Below are positions 16,497 through 28,629 of a stretch of DNA of 64,000 bases, piece after piece. The stretch is from an uncultured Faecalibacterium sp. GTDB taxonomy: Bacteria; Bacillota; Clostridia; Oscillospirales; Ruminococcaceae. Within the stretch, counting starts at the first letter, position 1, and each line of letters opens with the position of its first letter. The notes beneath the pieces are model-generated. The model made no database searches. It worked only from the letters and a program-made list of their open reading frames with translations, and was not told where the DNA came from. The translations under genes were made by a program, and so were the position numbers. The DNA lies in contig CAKSVD010000003.1 in NCBI GenBank assembly GCA_934503275.1, positions 124,001 to 188,000 of the forward strand, read 5' to 3'.

Positions 16497-17381
16497 ATGG
16501 AACGGCGAGAGTGGAAAAACGCAGTGACCGTGCTGGCCCCGGCCAAGCTCAATCTGGCACTGGATGTGGTGGGGCTGCTGCCCAACGGCTACCATGCGCT
16601 GGATATGACCATGCAGACCATTACCCTGTACGAGCGGGTGATGCTGCGCCGCAGCGCCGGGCTCAGTCTGCGTTTGCCGGGCAGCCCTGTGCAGCCCAAC
16701 GATAAAAATACCGCCATCAAGGCGGCGCTGGCGTTCTTCCACTACACCGGCTTGCTGGCGGGAGTGGATATCACCATCTATAAAAATACCCCGGTGCGGG
16801 CGGGCATGGCAGGCGGCAGTGCAGACGCCGCCGCTGTGCTGGTGGGTCTGAACGCCCTGTACGGTGCAAAGCTTTCCATGAGCGAGTTGTGCGCGCTGGG
16901 CGCAGGCATCGGTGCGGACGTGCCCTTTGCCCTGATGGGCGGCACCTGCCGGGTGCAGGGCGTGGGCGACCTGCTCAAGGCGCTGCCCCCTGTGCCGGAC
17001 TGCTGGTTCACGGTAGTGATGCCGGACTACGGCGTGTCCACCCCGGAGGCCTTTGCGGCCTACGATACCGTGGGCAGCAGCACCCACCCGGACTGTGAGG
17101 CGCAGGAGAAAGCCATCCGCACCGGAGATTTAGATGCCGTATGCGCTGCCGCCGGCAACGCGCTGGAGGAGTGCAGCGGCGCAAAGGACAACGAGGCGAT
17201 CAAAGCCCTGCTCCGGGCGAACGGCGCTGTCACTGCGCTGATGACCGGCAGCGGCGCGGCGGTGTTCGGCGTGTTCCGGGACGAAGCTGCCGCCAGAGCC
17301 GCCGCAGCGGCAGCAAAGCGGCAGTGGCCGCAGGTCTACGTTGCCAAGCCCGATCGCGGCGGTGCCCGGGTAATCCGCTAA
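16497..17381 (+). CDS. ispE: 4-diphosphocytidyl-2-C-methyl-D-erythritol kinase
   Basis: GHMP-family kinase of the non-mevalonate isoprenoid (MEP) pathway, phosphorylating CDP-ME. PAKLNLALDV and NGYHALDM open the protein. The ATP-binding GHMP loop AGMAGGSADAAAVLVGLN is near residue 103, and the C-terminal MTGSGAAVFGVF motif is present. The length of 294 residues is typical. GGAGGA lies 8 nt before the ATG. Its presence indicates isoprenoid synthesis through the MEP route. It ends at a hairpin that also covers the start of the next gene. Confidence 0.95.
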   Translation: MERREWKNAVTVLAPAKLNLALDVVGLLPNGYHALDMTMQTITLYERVMLRRSAGLSLRLPGSPVQPNDKNTAIKAALAFFHYTGLLAGVDITIYKNTPVRAGMAGGSADAAAVLVGLNALYGAKLSMSELCALGAGIGADVPFALMGGTCRVQGVGDLLKALPPVPDCWFTVVMPDYGVSTPEAFAAYDTVGSSTHPDCEAQEKAIRTGDLDAVCAAAGNALEECSGAKDNEAIKALLRANGAVTALMTGSGAAVFGVFRDEAAARAAAAAAKRQWPQVYVAKPDRGGARVIR

Positions 17382-17392
17382 AAAAAGTATAA

Positions 17393-17440
17393 ACCTCCTT
17401 CCCGCAGGGCATACTGCCCCCAAAGGAAGGAGGTCTTTTT
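17393..17440 (+). promoter_or_regulatory. Terminator hairpin containing the DUF378 ribosome site
   Basis: Stem 17393-17402 with 17425-17434, an inner GGGCA/TGCCC stem, then TTTTT at 17436-17440 and the DUF378 ATG at 17441. The GGAGG ribosome site lies in the 3' arm, so read-through transcripts would be poorly translated. Confidence 0.65.
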
Positions 17441-17647
17441 ATGCAGACCTTTTACAAAATCTGCCTGCTGCTGCTCATTGTGGGCGGTGTGAACTGGGGG
17501 CTCGTGGGGCTTTTTCAGTTCGACCTTGTGGGCTGGCTGCTGGGCGGCAGCACCTCGGTGTGGTCCCGCATCGTGTTTGCGCTGGTGGGCTTGGCCGCCC
17601 TTGGCTGCATTCCGGAACTGTTCAGCGAAGAACCGGAGGAAGAATAA
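17441..17647 (+). CDS. DUF378 small membrane protein
   Basis: 68 residues with two hydrophobic segments (about 6-22 and 30-58) and the family signature VGGVNWGLVGLFQFDLV. It is an integral membrane protein of unknown function, common in Firmicutes. The acidic tail EEPEEE is probably cytoplasmic. It is flanked by hairpins on both sides, so it is nearly an isolated unit with translation potentially limited by the upstream hairpin. Confidence 0.88.
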   Translation: MQTFYKICLLLLIVGGVNWGLVGLFQFDLVGWLLGGSTSVWSRIVFALVGLAALGCIPELFSEEPEEE

Positions 17648-17648
17648 C

Positions 17649-17686
17649 AAAACGGCTGCTGCACTTTTGCGTGCGGCAGCCGTTTT
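17649..17686 (+). terminator. Terminator after DUF378 gene
   Basis: Near-perfect 16-bp stem (17649-17664 with 17671-17686) ending in TTTT. Confidence 0.88.
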
Positions 17687-17724
17687 ATAGCGTACGGATG
17701 TGCAAATCTTTTGAAAAAACAGCC

Positions 17725-17753
17725 TTGACAAGCATTTTTCACTATGCTATATT
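17725..17753 (+). promoter_or_regulatory. Strong sigma-70 promoter of the RNHCP gene
   Basis: Consensus TTGACA (17725-17730), 17-nt spacer, TATATT (17748-17753). It would give a leader of about 165 nt. Confidence 0.85.
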
Positions 17754-17811
17754 CTGGTGGTAAGCAGGGCATCCGGCTCTGCAAAGCTTTGAAACAAAAG
17801 GAGTATGCTGA

Positions 17812-17847
17812 ATGAAGTGTTCTCGTGAATTGAAGATTGTGCGCTGA
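17812..17847 (+). CDS. Putative 11-residue leader peptide of the RNHCP gene
   Basis: A short frame MKCSRELKIVR with AAAGGAG 8 nt before its ATG. It lies in the leader RNA between a strong promoter and a hairpin that starts right at its stop codon. Size, spacing and position fit a ribosome-sensing leader peptide, but coding status is unproven. Confidence 0.5.
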   Translation: MKCSRELKIVR

Positions 17848-17909
17848 ACCGGGAGGTTTGCGCTACATCTTTCGTTCGCACCTCCCGCATGATCGCACAT
17901 ACGCATCAT
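17840..17909 (+). promoter_or_regulatory. Alternative hairpins in the RNHCP leader (possible attenuator)
   Basis: One hairpin pairs CGGGAGGT (17850-17857) with ACCTCCCG (17880-17887) and extends through GCG/CGC. A competing hairpin uses GCGC (17841-17844 with 17860-17863) enclosing AACC/GGTT. A third, ATGAT/ATCAT (17889-17909), lies just upstream of the ribosome site. Mutually exclusive folding would depend on a ribosome at the leader peptide stop. Confidence 0.5.
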
Positions 17910-17927
17910 TCTGGAGGAAAATCAATC

Positions 17928-18353
17928 ATGAATCGTGAAAATAAACGCAAGACATTTGAAAAGGGTTATTATAAAACACACGCCTGCAACGAGGTGTTCA
18001 CCTGCAGGAACTGCGGACGCGTTGTCATTCCCGAGGGGGCAGGCAGTGCCCACCGCAACCATTGCCCGAATTGCCTGTGCAGTCTGCACGTTGACGAGGA
18101 GCCCGGCGACAGGGCAGCGGACTGCGGCGGACTGATGGAGCCCGTGGCAGTTTGGGTGCGGAAGGGCGGCGAGTGGGCCATCGTCCATCGCTGCCGCCGC
18201 TGCGGAAAGCTGGATTCCAACAGGGTCGCAGCCGATGATAATCCGATGAAGCTGATGTCCATTGCAATGAAGCCGCTTTGCGAACCGCCGTTCCCTCTTG
18301 ACCGTATCCGTGAGATGACGGCACTGATGGGCGGGGACGGAACGATGGAGTAA
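17928..18353 (+). CDS. RNHCP domain protein
   Basis: 141 residues containing the RNHCP motif itself (RNHCPNC) at about residues 43-49. It is accompanied by further Cys pairs (CRNCGR near 25, CRRCGK near 91), which suggests one or two zinc-binding knuckles. The function of the family is not established. The ATG at 17928 has GGAGG 10 nt upstream. The gene is monocistronic: it has its own strong promoter, a structured leader with a possible leader peptide, and a strong terminator. That suggests regulated expression linked to translation. Confidence 0.88.
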   Translation: MNRENKRKTFEKGYYKTHACNEVFTCRNCGRVVIPEGAGSAHRNHCPNCLCSLHVDEEPGDRAADCGGLMEPVAVWVRKGGEWAIVHRCRRCGKLDSNRVAADDNPMKLMSIAMKPLCEPPFPLDRIREMTALMGGDGTME

Positions 18354-18373
18354 TAAGGCACACGAACAAATGA

Positions 18374-18412
18374 AAAGGCAGGGCACTCCCGTGGCGGGGG
18401 TGCCCTGCCTTT
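18374..18412. terminator. Bidirectional terminator
   Basis: A 17-position stem (18374-18390 with 18396-18412) flanked by A and T runs, between the convergent RNHCP and redoxin-like genes. Confidence 0.88.
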
Positions 18413-18438
18413 GTGTAAAGCACAGTCTGCGCGTTATT

Positions 18439-19083
18439 TTAGCGGTCGTTATCCACATCATCCCAGCCGATGAGGTCGGGCAGGGTCAGCGTTTCGTCCG
18501 AGCAGTGGTGGCTTGCGCGGCGCTGGTCTGCGGCCTTGGTGTGCACCACCTCGCGGGCAAGTTCCCGGATGGCAACGCAGTCCTCCGGCAGGTCGGTCTG
18601 GCTGCGGCCGGAGTGGGTGAACAAGATCTTGCCCTCGTGCCCTACGATCAGGGTCATGGGCAGAATCTGCGGGGCATTGCGGTCGTATTTGTAGCCGGCA
18701 TCCCGGGCACTTTTGTAGATGCGCTGGGCAGAAAAACTCCAGCTTAAAAGCCCGCGTGCCTGCTCCACGCCCAAGTAGCTGTACAGCACGCCCGGCGCAT
18801 CGCAGATGATGGGAAAGGGAAATTCCTTGCCCTGCGTAGCCTCGGCCACCGCGCGGGGGGCAGAGCGCACCACGCACGCCAGCCGCACGCCCCGCAGCCG
18901 CGGCAGGGTCTTTAAGTAGCGGGCAAGGTATTCCCGGGTGACCGGGTGGTCGAACCCGGGCAGAAAGATCATGCACAGGGGCTCGGTGCCCGCACACAGG
19001 GCGTAAAAATCGTTACCCGGGGTGGTGGGAGTGTCAAAGGTGAACCGGGGAATGGAGGTACCAACCAGATGCTCAGAACTCAT
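18439..19083 (-). CDS. Thioredoxin-fold (AhpC/TSA-like) protein lacking the peroxidatic Cys
   Basis: About 214 residues. The order of elements resembles AhpC/TSA redoxins: an N-terminal strand FTFDTPTTPGNDFYAL, then the site LCMIFLPGFDHPVTREYLARY, and a later cis-Pro region ILPMTLIVGHEGKILFTHSG. In active peroxiredoxins of this type the site carries Cys residues (pattern FxCPxCRE). Here they are replaced by Asp, His and Thr, so peroxidase activity is doubtful. The start is uncertain: ATG at 19083 is the most family-like, while ATG at 19098 lies directly on a ribosome-like AAAGG. The transcript end meets the bidirectional terminator at 18374-18412. Confidence 0.7.
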   Translation of the reverse strand: MSSEHLVGTSIPRFTFDTPTTPGNDFYALCAGTEPLCMIFLPGFDHPVTREYLARYLKTLPRLRGVRLACVVRSAPRAVAEATQGKEFPFPIICDAPGVLYSYLGVEQARGLLSWSFSAQRIYKSARDAGYKYDRNAPQILPMTLIVGHEGKILFTHSGRSQTDLPEDCVAIRELAREVVHTKAADQRRASHHCSDETLTLPDLIGWDDVDNDR

Positions 19084-19114
19084 GCCGCAATTGCACATCC
19101 TTTCAAATGGTGAT

Positions 19115-19165
19115 AAAAAAATCCACAGCCGTGCCCTGTGTTTGCAGGTGCACAAGCGGTGGATT
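19115..19165 (-). terminator. Terminator of the 6S-like RNA
   Basis: On the minus strand AATCCAC (19159-19165) pairs with GTGGATT (19120-19126), followed by a run of seven T residues (19115-19121 in plus coordinates). An inner CACAG/CTGTG pairing can form. It defines the direction of the structured RNA upstream. Confidence 0.7.
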
Positions 19166-19179
19166 GGATTACTATAAAG

Positions 19180-19376
19180 ATCCCGCCCGGTCGTCTGCGG
19201 TCAATCAAACCTACCCTTACGGACAGGTGGGTGCCCTGTCTCCGGAATCACGCTTCCTCATCGAACCTCCATGGTCGACCCATGGCGGGGAGGTCTGCAA
19301 TCCACCGGAGAACTCCGGGCTCCCGTTGAATGATTAGTAGGATCATACAAACCGCAACAAATCGAGCCGGGCAGGA
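19180..19376 (-). ncRNA. ssrS: Structured RNA, candidate 6S RNA
   Basis: This 320-nt gap between two minus-strand genes has no good reading frame but folds into a long irregular rod. CCCGG pairs with CCGGG (plus 19367-19371 and 19186-19190), UGCGGU with ACCGCA, CCUAC with GUAGG, ACGG with CCGU, and CTCCGG with CCGGAG, with further small hairpins in the distal part. A rod of about 190 nt with a central open region, ended by a terminator, is the shape of 6S RNA, the RNA polymerase-binding regulator. I did not find SRP, tmRNA or RNase P signature motifs. Identity rests on structure and size only. Confidence 0.45.
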
Positions 19377-19406
19377 AGTCTTGCACGGGTCAATCCGTCA
19401 AAGGAC

Positions 19407-19721
19407 TTACTCGATATCGTAGTCCTCGCTCAGACGCTGCTCGAACAGCTTGCTGACTTCCATCAGCACCTCGTCATCCTCCACAACGTCCAGATATTCG
19501 CCTTCGTCGTCCTCCCCGACACTCAGGATCACCAGCTGGGCGTCCTCGTTCAGGTCCTCTTCGTTCTCGGCGTATTCCACAACAGCCAGATAATGCACGC
19601 CCTTGTGGTTCAGCGCATCGATCACCTCAAAGGTGACCTCGTTGCCGTCCTCGTCCTCAAGGGTCATCAGGTCAGGCTGATATTCTTCTTCCGTATTGGG
19701 GTTCTTGATCTCGTCAGACAT
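19407..19721 (-). CDS. DUF1292 family acidic protein
   Basis: 104 residues, highly acidic, with the DUF1292 core DLMTLEDEDGNEVTFEVIDAL and the central YLAVVEYAEN. Members are small cytoplasmic proteins of unknown function, often encoded near yrzL/ruvX in Firmicutes, and ruvX is indeed 1 kb away here. The ATG at 19721 follows AGGAG. No clear terminator separates it from the 6S-like RNA downstream. Confidence 0.9.
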   Translation of the reverse strand: MSDEIKNPNTEEEYQPDLMTLEDEDGNEVTFEVIDALNHKGVHYLAVVEYAENEEDLNEDAQLVILSVGEDDEGEYLDVVEDDEVLMEVSKLFEQRLSEDYDIE

Positions 19722-19895
19722 AATACGCTCCTGTATTGCTTTATCACAAAAAGCAGTTGATGCAGCGGGCTGCGTCCCGCTTGGTCTGCTTATAGTGTAG
19801 CGTGTTTTGCGCAGTTCGTCAAGATGCTTTTTCGCACAGAAATCATTGGATAAATTTTCACGCAATTTCCTCTCGCACTGCCGCGCAGAATATGG

Positions 19896-19901
19896 TATAC
19901 T
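19896..19901 (+). promoter_or_regulatory. Extended -10 promoter of the cyclophilin lipoprotein gene
   Basis: TGG followed by TATACT about 68 nt before the start codon. No convincing -35 is visible. Confidence 0.35.
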
Positions 19902-19968
19902 ACTGGTTGAATCTTTTGCGCTGCACTGTGCAGCGTGCAGTACAGTATATGGAACAGGGAGCGGGAAT

Positions 19969-20691
19969 ATGTTGAAAAAATTCGGGGCAGTCTGTCTTGC
20001 GGCGGTGCTGCTGCTTACCGGCTGCAGCCTGCGGCCGCAGGAGAACGGCAGCAAAGTCCAGAGCATCAGCCGCCCGGCGGTGGAATCGGCCGAGCTGCAG
20101 TTCACCCACCCGGCAGCGGGGGACACCGTTGCGGTGTTCGATACCTCTGCGGGTGTTTTCCGGGCGGTGCTCTTCCCGGAAAAGGCCCCGCAGGCCTGCG
20201 ATAACTTCATCGGTCTTGTGCAGCAGGGCTACTATAACGGTCTTACCGTGAGCCGGGTGGAGAACCAGTTCGTGGTGGAAGCCGGGCAGGGCGCAGACGG
20301 CAAAGGCGCTACTATCTGGAAGGGCAATCGCTACCCGGTGGAAGCATCGGACAGCCTGCACCACTACGCCGGGGCGCTGTGCATGGGTGTGGACGCCTCC
20401 GGCGCGTGCGCCAGCGTGTTCTATGTGGTGGAGTCGCTGCCAGGAGACCAGTCGGTAACGCAGGAACTGGCAGACCAGATGAACGCCGCCGGTTACCGCG
20501 CCGAGGTGGTAGCCGCTTACCAGACGGCGGGCGGTGCACCCTATCTGGACTACACCGACACCGTATTCGGGCAGGTGTATGAGGGCATGGACATCGTGGA
20601 CACCATCGCCCAGACTGCCGTGGACGAAAACCAGAAGCCCACCACCGATATCACCATCAACAGCGTGAGCATCGAGACCTATCAGGGGTAA
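19969..20691 (+). CDS. Cyclophilin-type peptidyl-prolyl isomerase lipoprotein
   Basis: 240 residues. A lipoprotein signal peptide (MLKKFGAVCLAAVLLLTGC) with lipobox LTGC places it on the outer face of the membrane. The rest is a cyclophilin fold: FRAVLFPEKAPQACDNFIGLVQQGYYNGLTVSRV, then YAGALCMGVDASGACASVFYVV and GQVYEGMDIVDTIAQT. The usual R-F-H active-site pattern is altered (here SRVENQF), so catalytic strength is uncertain. The ATG at 19969 has GGGAG upstream; longer in-frame sequence to 19807 is non-coding. It probably assists folding of exported proteins. Confidence 0.9.
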   Translation: MLKKFGAVCLAAVLLLTGCSLRPQENGSKVQSISRPAVESAELQFTHPAAGDTVAVFDTSAGVFRAVLFPEKAPQACDNFIGLVQQGYYNGLTVSRVENQFVVEAGQGADGKGATIWKGNRYPVEASDSLHHYAGALCMGVDASGACASVFYVVESLPGDQSVTQELADQMNAAGYRAEVVAAYQTAGGAPYLDYTDTVFGQVYEGMDIVDTIAQTAVDENQKPTTDITINSVSIETYQG

Positions 20692-20702
20692 ATAGTAAAG
20701 TC

Positions 20703-20742
20703 AAAAAACGATGCCTGTGCGTGAGCACAGGCATCGTTTTTT
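20703..20742. terminator. Bidirectional terminator
   Basis: An 18-bp perfect stem (20703-20720 with 20725-20742), loop GTGA, flanked by A6 and T6. It sits between the convergent cyclophilin and ruvX genes and overlaps the ruvX stop. Confidence 0.93.
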
Positions 20743-21172
20743 ATAGTTCCCCGGGGTGCTCCTTGCGCCATGCAAGGTAGTCCTCTAAAATCACTGTGGC
20801 ACTGACCGAATCCAAAATCTCCTTGCGGCGGCTGCCGTAGGTGCCGCTTTCGTCCAGAAGGTCGGCGGCGGCACAGGTGGTCTGGCGCTCGTCCCACATC
20901 CGCACCGGCAGACCGCTCCAAAGCTCTACGGTCTTTGCCAGCTTGCGGCTCTTGGCGGCGCGTTCGCCCTCGGTGCCGTCCATATTCAGCGGAAGACCAA
21001 TCAAAATCATTTCGGCTTCGATCTCCTTGGCCACCTCGCATACCCGGGCGGCTACCTTGTTGCGGGCCTTTAAGGTGATCTGGGGCGTGATGGCGGTGGT
21101 AAGAAATTCGGTGCGGTCGCAGGTGGCAAGGCCGGTGCGGCTGTCCCCGTAGTCAACGGCTAAAATCTTCAT
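20741..21172 (-). CDS. ruvX: Holliday junction resolvase-like RuvX/YqgF
   Basis: 143 residues, RNase H-like fold. The catalytic first strand is ILAVDYGDSRTGLA, with further acidic residues in IGLPLNMDGTEG and the WDERQTTCAAADLL segment; the closing LDSVSATVILEDYL carries the last Asp. The family is involved in 16S rRNA 5'-end processing or DNA resolution. It is divergently placed to addB. Confidence 0.95.
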   Translation of the reverse strand: MKILAVDYGDSRTGLATCDRTEFLTTAITPQITLKARNKVAARVCEVAKEIEAEMILIGLPLNMDGTEGERAAKSRKLAKTVELWSGLPVRMWDERQTTCAAADLLDESGTYGSRRKEILDSVSATVILEDYLAWRKEHPGEL

Positions 21173-21309
21173 ACAAAGTCCCTTTCCGGTGTGCAGAGTG
21201 TTTTTTTCAGTGTACCACAGCCGGCAGGGGATTGCAAAGAAAAGCTGTGGTTTTATCTCTGCTTTCGTGTTACAATAATGACAAAATCAACGAGCGGGAG
21301 GAAACCGAA

Positions 21310-24300
21310 ATGCTGAAACTGGTTCTGGGCGCTTCCGGCAGCGGCAAGACCACCCTGCTGTATGCCCGTATCCGCGCCCGCGCCGAGGCGGGGAAGCGCA
21401 GCATCCTGCTGGTGCCGGAGCAGTTTACTTCCAGCACCGAGGCGCGTATCTACCGGGAGCTGGGGGATGCCCTTTCCGGTATGGTGGAAAGCTATTCCTT
21501 TACCAGTCTGGCCGAGCATATCCTTGCGGTAGAGGGCGGCGCGGCGGTGCAGACCCTGACCGATGCCGGGCGGGCGGTGCTGGTGCGCCGTGCGCTGGAG
21601 GAATTGCAGGATAATGTGCACTACTACTACCGCCACCGGCGCAGCGCAGCCTTTTGTCAGATGGCGGCCGAGACCATCGACGAGCTGAAAAGCGCCGGGC
21701 TTTCCGGACAGCAATTGCAGGAACTTGCCCGGGACTGTGGCACCGAGAGCGCAAAGTTGGGCGAACTGGCGCTCATCTTTCAGGGCTACGAGAGCCTGCT
21801 GGCGGGCACCGGCATGGACCCTGCCGACCGTCTGGAACTGGCGGCCGACCGGCTGGAGGCCGCGCTTGCCCGGGACGAACTGCCGGACTTTTTGCACGAG
21901 CGTGAGGTGTTCATTGACGAGTTCGACACCTTCAACGCACCCAAGAAGCGGCTGATGGGTGCCATGCTGGCCGCGCTGCCCGCCGTAACGGTGGCGCTGT
22001 GCGAGGACGGCGCACCCATGCAGCCCGGCGATCTGGAATTGTTCTCCGGTGCAAAGCAGGTGGCGGCGCAGCTGCGCCAGCTGGCACGCAAAAACGGCGC
22101 ACAGGTGGCTGCGCCGGAACTGCTGCGGCGGGATCTGCGCCATAAGGATGCGCCGGGGCTTGCTGCCTTGACCGAACTGCTGGAGACCGGCAGCTGCACC
22201 CCGCCGGAAAACGCCCCGGAACTGCGGCTGTTTGCCGCCGCCAGCCGGGAGGAAGAGGCCCGCTGCGCCGCTGCCGCCATCCGCCGCCTGATGCGGCAGG
22301 GTGTGCGCTGCGGAAAAATTGCGGTGGTCTGCCGCGATATCAGCCTGTACCGGGCTGCGGTGCGGTACGAGTTCCGCATGGCAGAGATCCCTCTGTACTG
22401 CGACGAGCCCACCACCCCGGAGTTCAGCGCGCCCGCCACGGCGGTGCGGGCGCTGCTGGCATTGCTGCGGGGCGCGGACATGACCGAGCAGCTGACCGTG
22501 CTGGCCAAGACCGGCCTGTGCGCCCTGACCGAGCCGGAGGTCTGCGCGCTGGAAAACTACGCCTACACATGGTCGCCCAATGCGGCGGCGTGGCGGGCGG
22601 AGTTTACCAAAAGCCCCCGGGGCTTTGGCGATGCCGAACTGACCGAGGAAGATACGCTGAACCTGACCCGGGCCGAGAACGCCCGCAAAAAGCTGGTGAC
22701 GGCGGTGGATACCCTGCGCAGCGGAGTGCGCAGCGCCAACGCCGAGCAGATCAGCCGGGCGCTGTATTTCTGCCTGAAGGAACTGGGTGCAGAGGAGCAG
22801 CAGACCGCGCAGGTGGAGGATATCCGCACCGCCCGGAGCATCCCGGCGGCAGAGGAAGCCGCCCGCGAGTGGAACGTGGTGATGCAGCTGCTGGACGAGA
22901 TGGCGCGGCTGCTGGGCAGTCAGGGCATCACCGTGCCGGAGTACGAGGATCTTTTCAGCCTGCTACTGCGCTCCTCTGATCTGGGGCACATCCCGCAGAC
23001 GCTGGATGCGGTGGTACTGGCAAGTGCCGGCAAAATGCGTCTGGATGCGCCGGACTATGTATTCGTGCTGGGGCTTGCGGAGGGGGAATTTCCCTGCACT
23101 CCCGCAGAGAGCGGTCTGCTGACCCACGCCGACCGTGACCTGCTGATGGCAAAACAGATCGACCTGCCGGATTGTTTTGAGAACCGCGTTGTGCGTGAGC
23201 AGGTCTGTTTTTACAAAGCCCTTACCGCCCCGGCAAAGGGGCTGTGGATGAGTTGGCCGAAAGGGCAGGGACAGACCCTGTGTGCTGCGCTGGAGCCCAT
23301 CGTGGAGGCATTGCAGCCTGCCGCGCCGCAGCTGGAACTGATCGACCTTGCCGCCACCCCCGCAGACGGGCTGGATGTGCTGGGCGGCGGCTGGCCGCTG
23401 ACCGAGCGGGAGCGCGCCAGCCTGACCGAGGCGCTGCGCGCCCCCGGCGAGGGGGTGCAGGCACCCCGGGGACTTGCGCTGTTGCAGCGCATGGAGCAGG
23501 ATCCACCCCGGCAGGTGCAGGATCTGCCCACGCTGGAAGCGCTGCTGGGCAGGCGGCTGCACATCTCGCCCAGCCAGCTGGAAAAATATTACACCTGCCG
23601 CTATGGCTACTTTTTGCAGTATGTGCTGGGGCTCAAGCCCCGCCGCCGTGCAGAACTTTCGGCCGACCAGAGCGGTACGCTGATGCACTGGGTGCTGCAG
23701 ATGGCACTGGACCCCCACCCCGGGGCAGACAACCCCTGCGCCGGGCTGCGCCCCTTCTTGGAACTGGATGACGCCGCCATGACCGACCTTGCCGCCGCGC
23801 TGGTGGACGAGTACGCGCGGCGCTATCTGCCGGAGGATACCGCACGCTTTACCTATCTGCTCTCCCGGCTGAAAAAGAGCATGGCCAGCCTGTTGTGCTA
23901 TCTGCGGGACGAGCAGAACCAGTCCCTATTCAAGCCTGTGGCCTGTGAACTGAAGATCGGCCGGGGCGAGGACGCCGTGCCCGGGCAGGTGTACCGCCTG
24001 TCGGACGGGCGCACGGTGCAGCTGGTGGGCACGGTGGACCGCGCGGACGAGTGGATCGAGGAGGACGGCACCCGCTGGGTGCGGGTGGTGGACTACAAGA
24101 CCGGCAGCAAAAAGCTGGACTTAAAGGAAGTCTACTGCGGGCTGGACTGCCAGATGCTGTTGTATCTGTTCAGCCTGACCCGGGATGCGGGCGGGCGCTT
24201 TACCGGTGCGCAGCCGGCGGGCGTTTTGTATCTGCTGGCCGACCCCGCCCCCCAGACCCTGCCGCGCGGACAGGCTGCCCGGGCGGTGGAGTACCAGCTG

Positions 24301-24668
24301 GACGGCCTTGTACGGGACGAGCAGAAGATCTTTGACGCCATGGACGCGGACGAAACCGGCAAGTATCTGCCCTTTGGCTACCGCAACGGCGCGCCCAGCC
24401 CCTACCAGAAGGAGAAACGGGCCGACAGCGCCAAACTCAGCCGCATCCAATTGCATCTGGACGACCTTGTCACCCAGATGGGCGAGCAGCTTTACGGCGG
24501 GCAGATCGACGCCGAGCCGCTGGTGTTGAGCAGCAGCAAAAGCCCCTGCACATGGTGCGATTACAGTTTTATCTGCTGCCACGAGACCGGGGTGCACGAG
24601 CGTGCGCTGGAAGCCCCTGCAAAACCCTTTGAACCCGAGGAAGGACCCGAAGAAAAGGAGGAACAGCC

Positions 24669-24672
<4 letters not shown>
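21310..24672 (+). CDS. addB: ATP-dependent helicase/nuclease subunit B (AddB)
   Basis: 1120-residue partner of AddA in the RecBCD-type complex that resects double-strand breaks for recombination. The N-terminus has a Walker A motif, GASGSGKTTLLYARI. The C-terminal third is a RecB-type nuclease: WVRVVDYKTGSKK is the catalytic motif. Iron-sulfur Cys residues are in YYTCRYGYFLQ and the cluster CTWCDYSFICCH. The ATG at 21310 follows GGGAGGA, and upstream extension is not supported. The stop overlaps the AddA GTG by 4 nt. Confidence 0.96.
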
Positions 24673-28355
<3,683 letters not shown>

Positions 28356-28398
28356 AAGGGAAAAGTCATATTTTTTCCAAAGAACGCATAAAAAGTGC

Positions 28399-28427
28399 TT
28401 GACAGGGCAGGTAAAGCGTGGTAGAAT
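28399..28427 (+). promoter_or_regulatory. Promoter of infC-rpmI-rplT
   Basis: Consensus TTGACA (28399-28404), 17-nt spacer, TAGAAT (28422-28427). Confidence 0.85.
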
Positions 28428-28433
28428 AACCGG

Positions 28434-28629
28434 GTAAAGAAAGCAGCTACGGCCTGTGCCGCGCTCGCCTTGCGGGAGGATGTCCCCGGGCTATACCCGA
28501 AACAGCAGCTTGTTCCTTTGAGAATGCTGCGGCTTTGTGTGAAATTTCGCGCGGCTGTCCAGAATATGGGCGGCCGCGTTTTCTATGCCAAATATTGCAA
28601 CACTATGGATTTTGTTTGGAGGTGCATTC
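28434..28629 (+). promoter_or_regulatory. infC leader with terminator-like hairpin (L20-type autoregulatory leader candidate)
   Basis: A leader of about 195 nt without a credible gene. Near its end a GC-rich stem (28548-28560 with 28567-28578) is followed by TTTTCT, an intrinsic terminator located 45 nt before the infC start. In Firmicutes this operon is controlled by L20 binding to such a leader, so transcription attenuation by L20 is the likely role. Confidence 0.65.

Noticed and set aside
19180..19376. tmRNA, RNase P or SRP RNA
   Set aside because: No tRNA-like ends, no tag reading frame, no RNase P core motifs and no SRP GNAR-tetraloop helix 8 motif were found.
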